A DNA stretch of 64,000 nucleotides. It comes from Bolinopsis microptera. Taxonomy: Eukaryota > Ctenophora > Tentaculata > Lobata > Bolinopsidae. The stretch spans positions 15,640,322-15,704,321 of the forward strand of contig NC_087084.1 of the NCBI RefSeq assembly GCF_026151205.1. Direction: 5' to 3'. The position numbers and the translations under genes were made by a program. Under the pieces are notes generated by a model. That model had not been told where the DNA came from. It did not search any database and saw only the letters and a program-made list of their open reading frames with translations. Shown piece after piece: positions 55,901 to 64,000 of the stretch (positions within the stretch are counted from its first letter, which is position 1; each line of letters begins with the position of its first letter).

Positions 55901-58900
55901 GGGCCTGGCTATATCTAATTTTAAAACATAACCCAGGCTTGAATAACTGTTGAGTATCAGAAACCATTGCAGAAAAAGAAAAGATATTTATCTCACTCCA
56001 CTCTTTCTGCTGTTCTTACTGTTCTCCACCTCTGTTTTAGTGTCATTAACCGCTGCTGGTTCTTCTATCCTGAATGCTTGTTAAACCGGGGACCTGTATA
56101 AATATATAAGTTACAACTATTTTTTAAAGTTACAAATATCAGCTGATTTGCAAAATGTAGCGATTTAATCATGTGGATTGTGAATACCGAGTTAATCTTA
56201 CTTTAAAGTGCATAATCACTAATTAGGTACCTAATCAGATATGATCCTAAATTTGGACTGCAGCCACAAACCAGCTCGATCCTGATTGGCCGCTGTATTA
56301 ACCAATAAGTATAACAGCGCCCCATTTCAGAGCACAATCCATACTATACACTCACACCGGGCCGACCATTTATGAGGTTCATCGATTAGTTATTAACATT
56401 ATTAGAACAAGTTGTTAAAATACATTAAATTCCTTTGACAGATATTAATACAATATTTTCCTTGTCTGTTCATAGTTGCGAGATTGTAACTATACGTCTT
56501 GCTGTTGCTCAGACAAAGTCACGCAGCGCGCTCAAAAACTTGCCCTCAAAAATCTATGAGGGCACGTTTATGGTGGTTTTTGAAAGTCGCGAGTAAATTT
56601 TACTTTTGAAAACTTTTTGTGAGGTGTTTGAAGCCATCTTAATGTCTAAAGAGATGAAACCTTGACTAGCACCTACCTGAAAGGATTTTATCGATCGGGT
56701 TTATCTCAGATTTTCGATATCTCACTTCCTTTTTCCGCAGGTGACCGAAACGTACACGTCATTCTCTCGTAAAGGCGAGTACACTCTCTACTGAAACAAG
56801 TGCTGTGCGACACATGATTATCCTAGGATGATGAGAGTTAGTTTCTGGGAAAGCCCTAACGATGCTTAAAACGATAGGAACTGAAAAGTTTATGAATTAT
56901 TGAAAACTTGTCCCCGGCACTTCGTTGAAGTCGCGAGATTCGATATCCATAAAGTAATGTCGCAAATTACTAGCAAAAACGTGCCCTCACGCGCGGGGGG
57001 TGTAATAGAGTCGCTGCGGTTGTAATTGATAATATTATTGTATTTTGTCGTGCAGGACTCAATCGTAATGTGTTTACTGTTTAGTTTTGAGTGGTTGGTC
57101 CTCCTGCTGACCAGACACCACCAATACGTGTATCAATTACTGTGTGCATAATATAGACACTTATGCAACTGCTGCATAGCTTGCCAATGTAATGCTAAAC
57201 ACTATAAAACTCATCGTAATAGATGTGGTAAACAATTAACTGTGGACATGCACGAACGCTAAATTATAGCTAAACAAACAGTGAGGACCTGTTCTATTAT
57301 TTATAATTTCAGTTTACAGGTGCAGGCATGTGGGACATTTTCTCGGAGTATTTAAATTAAACTTATTAGTTATTTCTTACAATCTTCTGAGGACTAATGT
57401 TTTAAACTGCGACAGAGCATCGGTTCTAGATTCAAATTTTTCTCTGAAATAAATGTTCTAGATCTAAATAGAGTCTAGTTTGTATCAATGGTAAGGTTTT
57501 GTGAATGAGAATTTCGTTGTGGTTGCTGCTTTAAACTGCCAGCTATGACTAGATAACTGGAAATGTTAAATAATGTTAACCATCTCTCTGCTGCTTATCG
57601 GTATTCCAACAATTTGCATATGATAAAGTAAGTGGTCAGTTGATGGTGGTAAAATAAAGTGATCAGTTAATAGTGATAAAGTGTTGAAATGGATGGTGGT
57701 AGAGTGCATTTGTCAACTGGTGCAGATCATTCTGGTAGAGTGGGGCGAGGAGAGGGGGGGGGGGGGTTGTAGAGTGTAGAGTGTAGCTGAGTTATGCTTT
57801 TCAATAATAGCAAATCAAAACAACCTCGCACTACACAGTATCGACATTGTGCCCGCTGCTTGATAACCATTAACCACTGCTGATCAACAGTGTTAGAATA
57901 TTTGTTAAATTTTTTTCCCTGCTCTTGCCGAAGGCAAAAAGATCGTAGGGAATAAGTAATCGGGTTTGGATATATGAGGTGGCCCGACGGTCCTACGTTG
58001 ACGACAAAAGTCTGCTCCTTCGTAATATAGACCACTAACCTATAATTATGTGTATAGGAAGCATCTGTTATGCTGCGCGCGACGCTAGCCATGTGTTAAT
58101 TAATTACAGTGAAGTTCCTCCTTCGCAAAGTTATTTTCCACAATTTTCTAGATTCATTTATTGTTGATGCGCGGCGCTACATTGGTCAAATAAATCGTCA
58201 TTTTTTACCATGCACGAATCCCACTCAGTTATAAAAAACATAATGTGTAAATATGTTGCACTTTTTTTCCAGTCACACTTTTCACTCAAAAGAATTAATG
58301 GTACAAGTACATCGTAGGGCCGGGAAAATTGATCGTGCGTGGTTTAACCGCGGCGAAATTCTTGTTAAAACAGCCTGCACTACTACTAGTAACAGCCTGC
58401 ATTCTGCAAGCAGTGCTCCTTTATAAAACATATTAATTAGGAATATTCTAGAACATGTTTAATTAGGAACTTCACATTGCGAATAAGCTTGTTAAATTCA
58501 AGATGCAAGATGGAGTGGACACCAGCAATTGTTGAACTAGACAGGGGCCGGGGGGGGGGGGGGGGGGGGCAGTGTATACCGAACCAAATTTAGACCTCTT
58601 CATTGTAAAGCAGCTATACTACTTCATAAGACACAGTATATCATAATATATACCGTGATGAACTGTCTACACAGCCAGAGATATTTTATGATATATAAAT
58701 CTTCGATTGTAATTTTAAATCATGGAATTGAATTGTCTGAGTTTTTTGTTGTATGAATAACAATAAATGAATAAAGTTATTATTATTTTGGCTATACGTG
58801 TTTCTCTCTAATTCTTGTGCAGCACGCTAGCATAATATTATTATTTATGAGATGACAATAAGAACATCTGAAACACATTCGAAACTCATTATGACTATTA

Positions 58901-61900
58901 ATTATGATATTTAAATATGACATTATAGTGATGATGATAAAAACGTTTAAACACCTGTGTACTACGATATGACGTATTGAGAGTAATGAGTATATCACTG
59001 CACAGCGAGGGTATTAAAATACACATAAGCTGAGTCAAGTGTGCTAACAAGGTAACAAGCAAGTAACAAGTTATATTATGAAGGAGCACACACAAGCAGT
59101 GTATTAAACGTGTTATAAGTAGATAAGCAGTGTTCAGTCACAGCTGCACGCTACAGAGCGAAATTAATAGGTTCGGAACTTATATAATAACACTATGCTA
59201 ATTGTACCGTCAAAACTTTCAACTTTATTATTTCGGAACCAAAGTTTTACTAAATCATCTTTAATGAAACAAATTTTAAATTTTACAGCCATTTTCGAAT
59301 ATAACTGTACTTGGATCGAAATTTTGCCAGTTACCAATAAATGAGTTCAATGTGGATGGCACATGACACAATTGGGGTATAGAAAGTCAGAATCACGGAG
59401 AGAAATGGGAAATCACCAAAATTAGTGAGGCAGCTGTGGAGTGTGGAATGGGGGGGGGGGGGGGGGGGGGGGGGGGGGGCGGGGTTTACTGTTTAGCTGT
59501 GAGGAAAAAGTCTGATAATACTTAGTAGTATATAATTTATAAGAGAGCACCGGATTGTGCATGAGGAGGAGATCAAGATCCAGAGTTTTGAGAAGGGTGT
59601 GCACCTGGTGACCACACCTGCTTGGAGAAACACCCGACAAGCTGCTACTGGTGGAGTTGGGTTTATGCTGACCAAGCAGGCCTACAAAGCAGTGAGTCTC
59701 ATGAAATCGTTTGGGAAGCGAATTTTTCTCATATCCTTTGATGGAAACCCACGGCTTACAGTAATAACGGTGTACAGTCCCACTGAAGCAGCATCAAATG
59801 AAGAGGCAGAGGACTTTCACGAGGGACTAAGATCTGCATTAGGAGAGGTACCAGCCCATCATCTGCTAATGGTTGTTGGTGATCTTAACGCCCATCTTAG
59901 CAGATTAAATGAGGAGGATTCAGGTTGGTACTGGCATCGAGTATCCAACAGAAACGGATCGCTTCTCAGGGATACTTTGTTGGAGGGAAACCTTGAGGCA
60001 ACTAACCACCGATTCCAGAAACGTCCCGGTAAACTATGGACGTATCTCTCTGACGGAACACTGAGCAAGAGTCAGATTGATTACATCCTGATAAGGAAGA
60101 AGTGGCGTAACTCAGTCAAGGACACTGTTGTCTCCAATTCTTTTAACTCTCTTGGGTCGGACCACCGTCTAGTAGTTAGTTCAGTCAAACTCAGCCTGCG
60201 AAAGTGCCAGAATGCACCTAGAGTAGTAAGATATGACTACAGACTGCTCAAAGAGAATAAGGAGTTGCAAGCCTTGTATTCTGTGGAGGTGAAAAACAGA
60301 TTCTCTATGCTACTGGAGGAAGAATCTAGTGAGCAGAACGATCCCACGATTCAGTACGGAAAGCTTATGGATGCCGTGAAAGCAACCAATCATAAGTTGC
60401 TTAAGCCCATCCCAAGAAGACAACGTAACAACCCCTCCCAAGATCCTAGGGTATCGGAGAGGAGGAGAACTCTGTTTCAGGCCAAAGACGCATATCATGA
60501 GAATCCTTCAGAGGAGAGTAGAGAGGTAGTTAAGGAGTGTAAGGATGCACTTGCAGTGAGCTACAAAGAGGTTGAGGAGGAGACTCTTGTTTCTCGGATC
60601 AGGCGGGCTGAGGATGCTGCTGACAGGTGCAAGAATAAGGAAAGTTGGGACCTTATTAATGACATAAATGGCAGGAAAAGCAAGCCATGCAGCCTGGTTG
60701 ATGGAGGTAGTGCAGAGGGGAGATTGAAGAGCTGGAAAGACCACTTCACTAAGCTCCTGGGTCAACCACCATCTGTACCTGACCAGGAAATAGTTATCCA
60801 AACCATCCACCCCCAGCAGGATTGTATAGAGACTGGTCTGTTTTGCAGGGAGGAGTTAGCGGAGGCGAGGAAGCAGATCAAGGAGGGTAAGGCCTATGGT
60901 GATGATGGCATAGCTCCAGAGATTCTCAAAAGAGTGGACATGGACGACCTGATTCTAGAGTTCTGTAACAGCGCTTTGGTTGATGGAAAAATCCCTGATC
61001 AATGGCGGCAACTCAACATCGTGCCTGTGCCAAAGAAAGGAAATCTAACTAAAGTGGATAACTACAGAGGAATCGCTCTTACGTCCATTGTTAGTAAGAC
61101 CCTGAATCGTATGATCCTTAACAGAATCAAACCAGCGATGGAGAAAATCCTGAGGATCAACCAAAACGGATTTCGGGAGGGACGCAGTACCACCAGCCAC
61201 ATTCTGTGTCTAAGGAGGATCTTGGAGGGGGCTAGAGACAAAAACCTGACCGCCCTTCTCTTGTTCATCGATTTTAAGAAGGCCTTTGATAGCATTCATA
61301 GGGGTATATTGATGAAGATACTCCTGGCATATGGGATACCAGAGCCCATTGTTAGGCTGATAGATGCTATGTACAAGGACACCATGGCACGAGTCATCAC
61401 GGAGGATGGTCTGACTGAAGCTTTCCTTATACTTGCTGGAGTTATGCAGGGAGATACACTGGCGCCCTACCTCTTCGTGATTGTCATTGACTATGTGATG
61501 ACAACAGCACTTAGAGGCAAAGATCTGGGCTTCACTGTCAACCCCAGAAGAAGCAGGAGATACCCAGCAGTTAAGATGACAGATGTCGACTTTGCTGACG
61601 ATCTTGCACTGACAACAGACACCGCAGAGCAAGCGCAAGATCTTCTCCTCAGTGTGGAGCTGGCTGCTAACTCCGTTGGACTTCACCTCAACGAGAGTAA
61701 GACGAAGTACATCAGAGTCAATCTCTCTGAGTCTGACTCTACCGTCATTAAAGCAGCAAGTGGGCAGGAGATAGAGCAAGTAGATGACTTTGTCTACCTT
61801 GGAAGCAGAATAATGAGTGCGGAGAAGGACTTTGATGTTAGGAAAGCAAAGGCATGGGGGGCCTGTCATCAGTTAAAGACAACCTGGAAGTCTGGAATGC

Positions 61901-64000
61901 GCAGGGACTTAAAGATCCGTGTCTTTCGAGCAACGGTTGAGCCCGTACTCCTGTACGGCTCTGAAGCTTGGACGATAAGCCAATCCATGACTAAGCGGAT
62001 CAATGGATGCTACACTAGAATGCTCCGGATGGCCTTGAACATACGTTGGCCGCAAATCATCAACAACAGTGATTTATACGGCAACATCCCCAAGCCATCA
62101 GCGATGATAGCCTCCAGAAGAATGAGACTGGCTGGACATGTAGCCAGGCATGACGACCTTCTGGCAAACCAACTTCTGTTCTGGGACCCTCAGCATGGAT
62201 ACAGGAGACCGGGGAGGCCCCACCTTACGTTTCTGGACATGCTAAAGAAGGACACCAGCCTTTCCTGTGTTGAAGAGATAAGATCTGTTATGCTTGACCG
62301 CGACGTGTGGCGAGGAATTGTAGTTGCTCGGACCAAGAAGCCGACTTAAGTCAGTAAGTCAATTTATATAATTTATATAATATAAGTGAATAAACAGGTT
62401 TTTGTAAATTCTAAGATATAATCCTTTATTATTTTGTAACCAATTTTTCTTTTCAGTAAAGGACCCCTCACCTCGTCCAGCCCCTGACCAGTATTTCTAT
62501 TTCAGTAAACACGCCCCGGTTTACAGAAAGGACCCCCTCACCTCGTCCAGCCCCTGATCAGTATTTCTATTTCAGTAAACACGCCCCGGTTTGCAGAAAG
62601 GACCCCCTCACCTCGTCCAGCCCCTGACCAGTATTTCTATTTCAGTAAACACGCCCCGGTTTGCAGAAAGGACCCCCTCACCTCGTCCAGCCCCTGATCA
62701 GTATTTCTATTTCAGTAAACACGCCCCGGTTTGCAGAAAGGACCCCCTCACCTCGTCCAGCCCCTGACCAGTATTTCTATTTCAGTAAACACGCCCCGGT
62801 TTGCAGAAAGGACCCCCTCACCTCGTCCAGCCCCTGACCAGTATTTCTATTTCAGTAAACACGCCCCGGTTTGCAGAAAGGACCCCCTCACCTCGTCCAG
62901 CCCCTGACCAGTATTTCTATTTCAGTAAACACGCCCCGGTTTGCAGAAAGGACCCCCTCACCTCGTCCAGCCCCTGACCAGTATTTCTATTTCAGTAAAC
63001 ACGCCCCGGTTTGCAGAAAGGACCCCCTCACCTCGTCCAGCCCCTGACCAGTATTTCTATTTCAGTAAACACGCCCCGGTTTGCAGAAAGGACCCCCTCA
63101 CCTCGTCCAGCCCCTGACCAGTATTTCTATTTCAGTAAACACGCCCCGGTTTGCAGAAAGGACCCCCTCACCTCGTCCAGCCCCTGACCAGTATTTCTAT
63201 TTCAGTAAACACGCCCCGGTTTGCAGAAAGGACCCCCTCACCTCGTCCAGCCCCTGATCAGTATTTCTATTTCAGTAAACACGCCCCGGTTTGCAGAAAG
63301 GATCCCCTCACCTCGTCCAGCCCCTGACCAGTATTTCTATTTCAGTAAACACGCCCCGGTTTGCAGAAAGGACCCCCTCACCTCGTCCAGCCCCTGACCA
63401 GTATTTCTATTTCAGTAAACACGCCCCGGTTTGCAGAAAGGACCCCCTCACCTCGTCCAGCCCCTGACCAGTATTTCTATTTCAGTAAACACGCCCCGGT
63501 TTGCAGAAAGGACCCCCTCACCTCGTCCAGCCCCTGACCAGTATTTCTAATTCAGTAAACACGCCCCGGTTTGCAGAAAGGACCCCCTTACCTCGTCCAG
63601 CCCCTGACCAGTATTTCTATTTCAGTAAACACGCCCCGGTTTGCAGAAAGGACCCCCTCACCTCGTCCAGCCCCTGACCAGTATTTCTATTTCAGTAAAC
63701 ACGCCCCGGTTTACAGAAAGGACCCCCTCACCTCGTCCAGCCCCTGACCAGTATTTCTATTTCAGTAAACACGCCCCGGTTTGCAGAAAGGACCCCCTCA
63801 CCTCGTCCAGCCCCTGACCAGTATTTCTATTTCAGTAAACACGCCCCGGTTTGCAGAAAGGACCCCCTTACCTCGTCCAGCCCCTGACCAGTATTTCTAT
63901 TTCAGTAAACACGCCCCGGTTTGCAGAAAGGACCCCCTTACCTCGTCCAGCCCCTGACCAGTATTTCTATTTCAGTAAACACGCCCCGGTTTGCAGAAAG
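52902..64000 (+). CDS. Unrecognised proline-rich gene, partial, with a 9.1-kb intron
   Basis: Exon 1 is 52902-53050: ATG, then PKPAYVVTPPNLSSPTYKHF and a basic end KEEKVK, with an upstream in-frame stop. Exon 2 is 53235-53350: RVLLYGEMPAREVSSHSHHY ... HSPPTPPGKRVSQT. Exon 3 starts at 62457 after TTTTTCTTTTCAG: KDPSPRPAPDQYFYFSKHAP then VYRK. Junction phases fit exactly: AA then A for Lys, and A then TA for Ile. The protein is basic, rich in Pro, Ser, His and Tyr, and possibly disordered; no domain is recognised. The second intron (53351-62456) holds the inverted-terminus element and the RTE LINE. Exon 3 sits in a 70-bp array, and the gene leaves the window. Confidence 0.5.
53043..53112 (-). 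mobile_element. Tail fragment of a dispersed element at an exon end
   Basis: AAAGTAAAGTAAGTAAAG followed by GTGACATCAC and CATCACACATGTCTACAA matches the 3' tail at 26657-26730 in the same orientation. It overlaps the donor of the exon ending at 53050, so the GTAAGT donor may come from the element's simple-repeat tail. Confidence 0.5.
53363..53520 (+). repeat. 28-bp array just inside an intron
   Basis: Five to six identical copies of a unit containing AATAACTTACTAACTTAAC then AAGTTGTTA, starting about 12 bases after the donor at 53351. The units carry TTACTAAC, close to the branch-point consensus. Confidence 0.92.
54985..55245 (+). mobile_element. LINE C-terminal fragment inside the inverted-terminus element
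   Basis: The reading PIEDEIHVLTDCLLYSS then VREKF resembles the Cys/His region near the C-terminus of CR1-like LINEs (usually with IEDE.HFLL.CP.Y). The frame continues about 60 residues to a stop. It is a truncated passenger. Confidence 0.55.
55751..55828 (+). repeat. tRNA-derived (SINE-like) head
   Basis: GTGGCGTGACGGCTAGAG fits an A box and ACGTTCGATTCC a B box of RNA polymerase III, about 35 bases apart. The full cloverleaf does not close well, so a tRNA-derived SINE relic is more likely than a gene. Confidence 0.4.
57005..59541. other. Intronic stretch with G homopolymers
   Basis: Contains runs of 13, 20 and 30 consecutive G at 57754-57766, 58550-58569 and 59450-59479. A GGTGGTAAAGTG-like imperfect repeat lies near 57600-57720. 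At 59255-59285 there is a possible relic of the AlkB-LINE 3' tail (ATGAAACAAATTTTAAATTT). No exon seen. Confidence 0.6.
59542..62395 (+). mobile_element. RTE-type LINE, 5'-truncated, with an open ORF
   Basis: LINE similarity starts near 59542 and ends in a short AT-rich 3' UTR (to about 62395, with GTGAATAAACAGG), typical of RTE elements with very short tails. The insertion lies in the large intron of the unrecognised + gene, only about 60 bases before its exon 3. Its 5' end follows the G30 tract by about 60 bases. Confidence 0.85.
59557..62349 (+). CDS. RTE LINE endonuclease-reverse transcriptase
   Basis: About 930 residues. The frame opens after a TAA at 59533 and the first residues are Arg-Glu-His-Arg-Ile-Val, the endonuclease QEHR motif, so roughly the first 40 residues are missing and no proper ATG is seen; 59557 is a GTG. 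The APE endonuclease follows (TGGVGFMLT, VVGDLNAHLSR, SQIDYILIRKKWRN, LGSDHRLV). The RT holds PVPKKGNLTKVDNYRGIAL, NGFREGRSTTSHI, LFIDFKKAFDSIHR, GVMQGDTLAPYLF and DFADDLALTTD (near residue 678). A C-terminal YLGSRI and GRPHLTFLDML region ends it. These motifs are those of the RTE clade. The frame is otherwise intact. Confidence 0.93.
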   Translation: MHEEEIKIQSFEKGVHLVTTPAWRNTRQAATGGVGFMLTKQAYKAVSLMKSFGKRIFLISFDGNPRLTVITVYSPTEAASNEEAEDFHEGLRSALGEVPAHHLLMVVGDLNAHLSRLNEEDSGWYWHRVSNRNGSLLRDTLLEGNLEATNHRFQKRPGKLWTYLSDGTLSKSQIDYILIRKKWRNSVKDTVVSNSFNSLGSDHRLVVSSVKLSLRKCQNAPRVVRYDYRLLKENKELQALYSVEVKNRFSMLLEEESSEQNDPTIQYGKLMDAVKATNHKLLKPIPRRQRNNPSQDPRVSERRRTLFQAKDAYHENPSEESREVVKECKDALAVSYKEVEEETLVSRIRRAEDAADRCKNKESWDLINDINGRKSKPCSLVDGGSAEGRLKSWKDHFTKLLGQPPSVPDQEIVIQTIHPQQDCIETGLFCREELAEARKQIKEGKAYGDDGIAPEILKRVDMDDLILEFCNSALVDGKIPDQWRQLNIVPVPKKGNLTKVDNYRGIALTSIVSKTLNRMILNRIKPAMEKILRINQNGFREGRSTTSHILCLRRILEGARDKNLTALLLFIDFKKAFDSIHRGILMKILLAYGIPEPIVRLIDAMYKDTMARVITEDGLTEAFLILAGVMQGDTLAPYLFVIVIDYVMTTALRGKDLGFTVNPRRSRRYPAVKMTDVDFADDLALTTDTAEQAQDLLLSVELAANSVGLHLNESKTKYIRVNLSESDSTVIKAASGQEIEQVDDFVYLGSRIMSAEKDFDVRKAKAWGACHQLKTTWKSGMRRDLKIRVFRATVEPVLLYGSEAWTISQSMTKRINGCYTRMLRMALNIRWPQIINNSDLYGNIPKPSAMIASRRMRLAGHVARHDDLLANQLLFWDPQHGYRRPGRPHLTFLDMLKKDTSLSCVEEIRSVMLDRDVWRGIVVARTKKPT
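62457..64000 (+). repeat. 70-bp array repeating a 3' splice site and exon, open to the right
   Basis: About 22 copies of a 70-bp unit continue past the window end. Each unit contains GTATTTCTATTTCAG followed by TAAACACGCCCCGG, a good acceptor context, and the coding-like GACCCCCTCACCTCGTCCAG. The first copy is preceded by the stronger acceptor TTTTTCTTTTCAG and has one C fewer. Reading on from the first copy stops at a TGA in the second. A few copies vary (TGATCA for TGACCA; TTACAG for TTGCAG). Confidence 0.93.

Larger units (their letters stand above)
53910..57004. mobile_element. 3.1-kb element with ~830-bp inverted termini
   Basis: The left arm 53910-54736 and the right arm 56172-57004 are inverted copies with high identity over about 830 bp. 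The tips read TACACCCCCCGCGCG and CGCGCGGGGGGTGTA; the outer TA may be a TA target duplication. The 1.4-kb centre holds a LINE C-terminal fragment and a tRNA-like sequence and no transposase. This is the structure of a foldback-type non-autonomous DNA element. Polinton kinship is not supported. Confidence 0.85.

Noticed and set aside
53910-57004. Polinton-like element because of long inverted ends
   Set aside because: Too short, no capsid, polymerase or integrase frame, and the tips and likely TA duplication do not fit; a foldback-type DNA element fits better.
57727-58092. 121-codon minus-strand frame
   Set aside because: It has a Pro run from the poly-G tract, no recognisable family and no splice context; probably chance.
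61210-61869. 219-codon minus-strand frame opposite the RTE LINE
   Set aside because: It lies wholly antisense to the well-supported reverse transcriptase core and shows no domain.

Overview
The window is metazoan nuclear DNA: AT-rich, with GT-AG introns, several LINE clades, MITEs and many intronic minisatellites. The host genes are conserved animal genes and the repeats resemble those of early-branching invertebrates (cnidarian-like or similar), but I cannot name the species. All host-gene calls come from reading exons by eye against remembered protein families; no search was run.

Host genes. (1) A mitochondrial citrate carrier (SLC25A1 type) lies on + from about 9186 to 15594 in eight recognisable exons; its start-codon exon was not found. 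(2) A MOB1 kinase activator lies on - from 25165 to 18874 in six exons encoding 214 residues, tail-to-tail with the carrier. (3) An unrecognised proline-rich gene on + has exons at 52902-53050 and 53235-53350 and a phase-compatible exon at 62457 that runs out of the window. Weaker gene pieces are a C-terminal exon at 1076-1133 (+), a signal-peptide-like exon at 577-663 (-), and two phase-matched exons at 48286-48736 (+).

Tandem arrays. Nearly every host intron examined carries a minisatellite anchored on, or next to, a splice site. The 43-bp array in the carrier repeats a 3' splice site plus the first exon bases 43 times. The 35-bp array in MOB1 repeats a 5' splice site. A 36-bp array repeats the start of MOB1 exon 4 with its acceptor, in frame. 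The 70-bp array at the right edge does the same for the third gene. A 3.9-kb, 29-bp array fills the GC-AG first intron of MOB1 with branch-point-like motifs.

Mobile DNA. A CR1/L2-like LINE at about 36168-51400 has two intact ORFs. ORF1 (36340-38463) combines a PHD finger, an AlkB-like 2-oxoglutarate dioxygenase domain and an SGNH-hydrolase domain; ORF2 (38432-41800) has its own PHD-like finger, an APE endonuclease and a reverse transcriptase. Its roughly 1.6-kb 3' UTR is split by an 8.0-kb segment (42039-50041) with an 8-bp target duplication and ends matching a ~100-bp MITE found elsewhere in the window. Other elements: an RTE-type LINE with a 930-codon ORF (59542-62395), a mosaic of three LINE pieces (32417-34980), several LINE 3' fragments (25.5, 26.8, 27.2-29.7, 30.0, 45.7-47.5 and 55.0 kb), a 3.1-kb element with ~830-bp inverted termini (53910-57004), and possible Helitron-like and tRNA-derived repeats.

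The two most striking items are the AlkB-bearing LINE ORF1 and the repeated co-location of minisatellites with splice signals.
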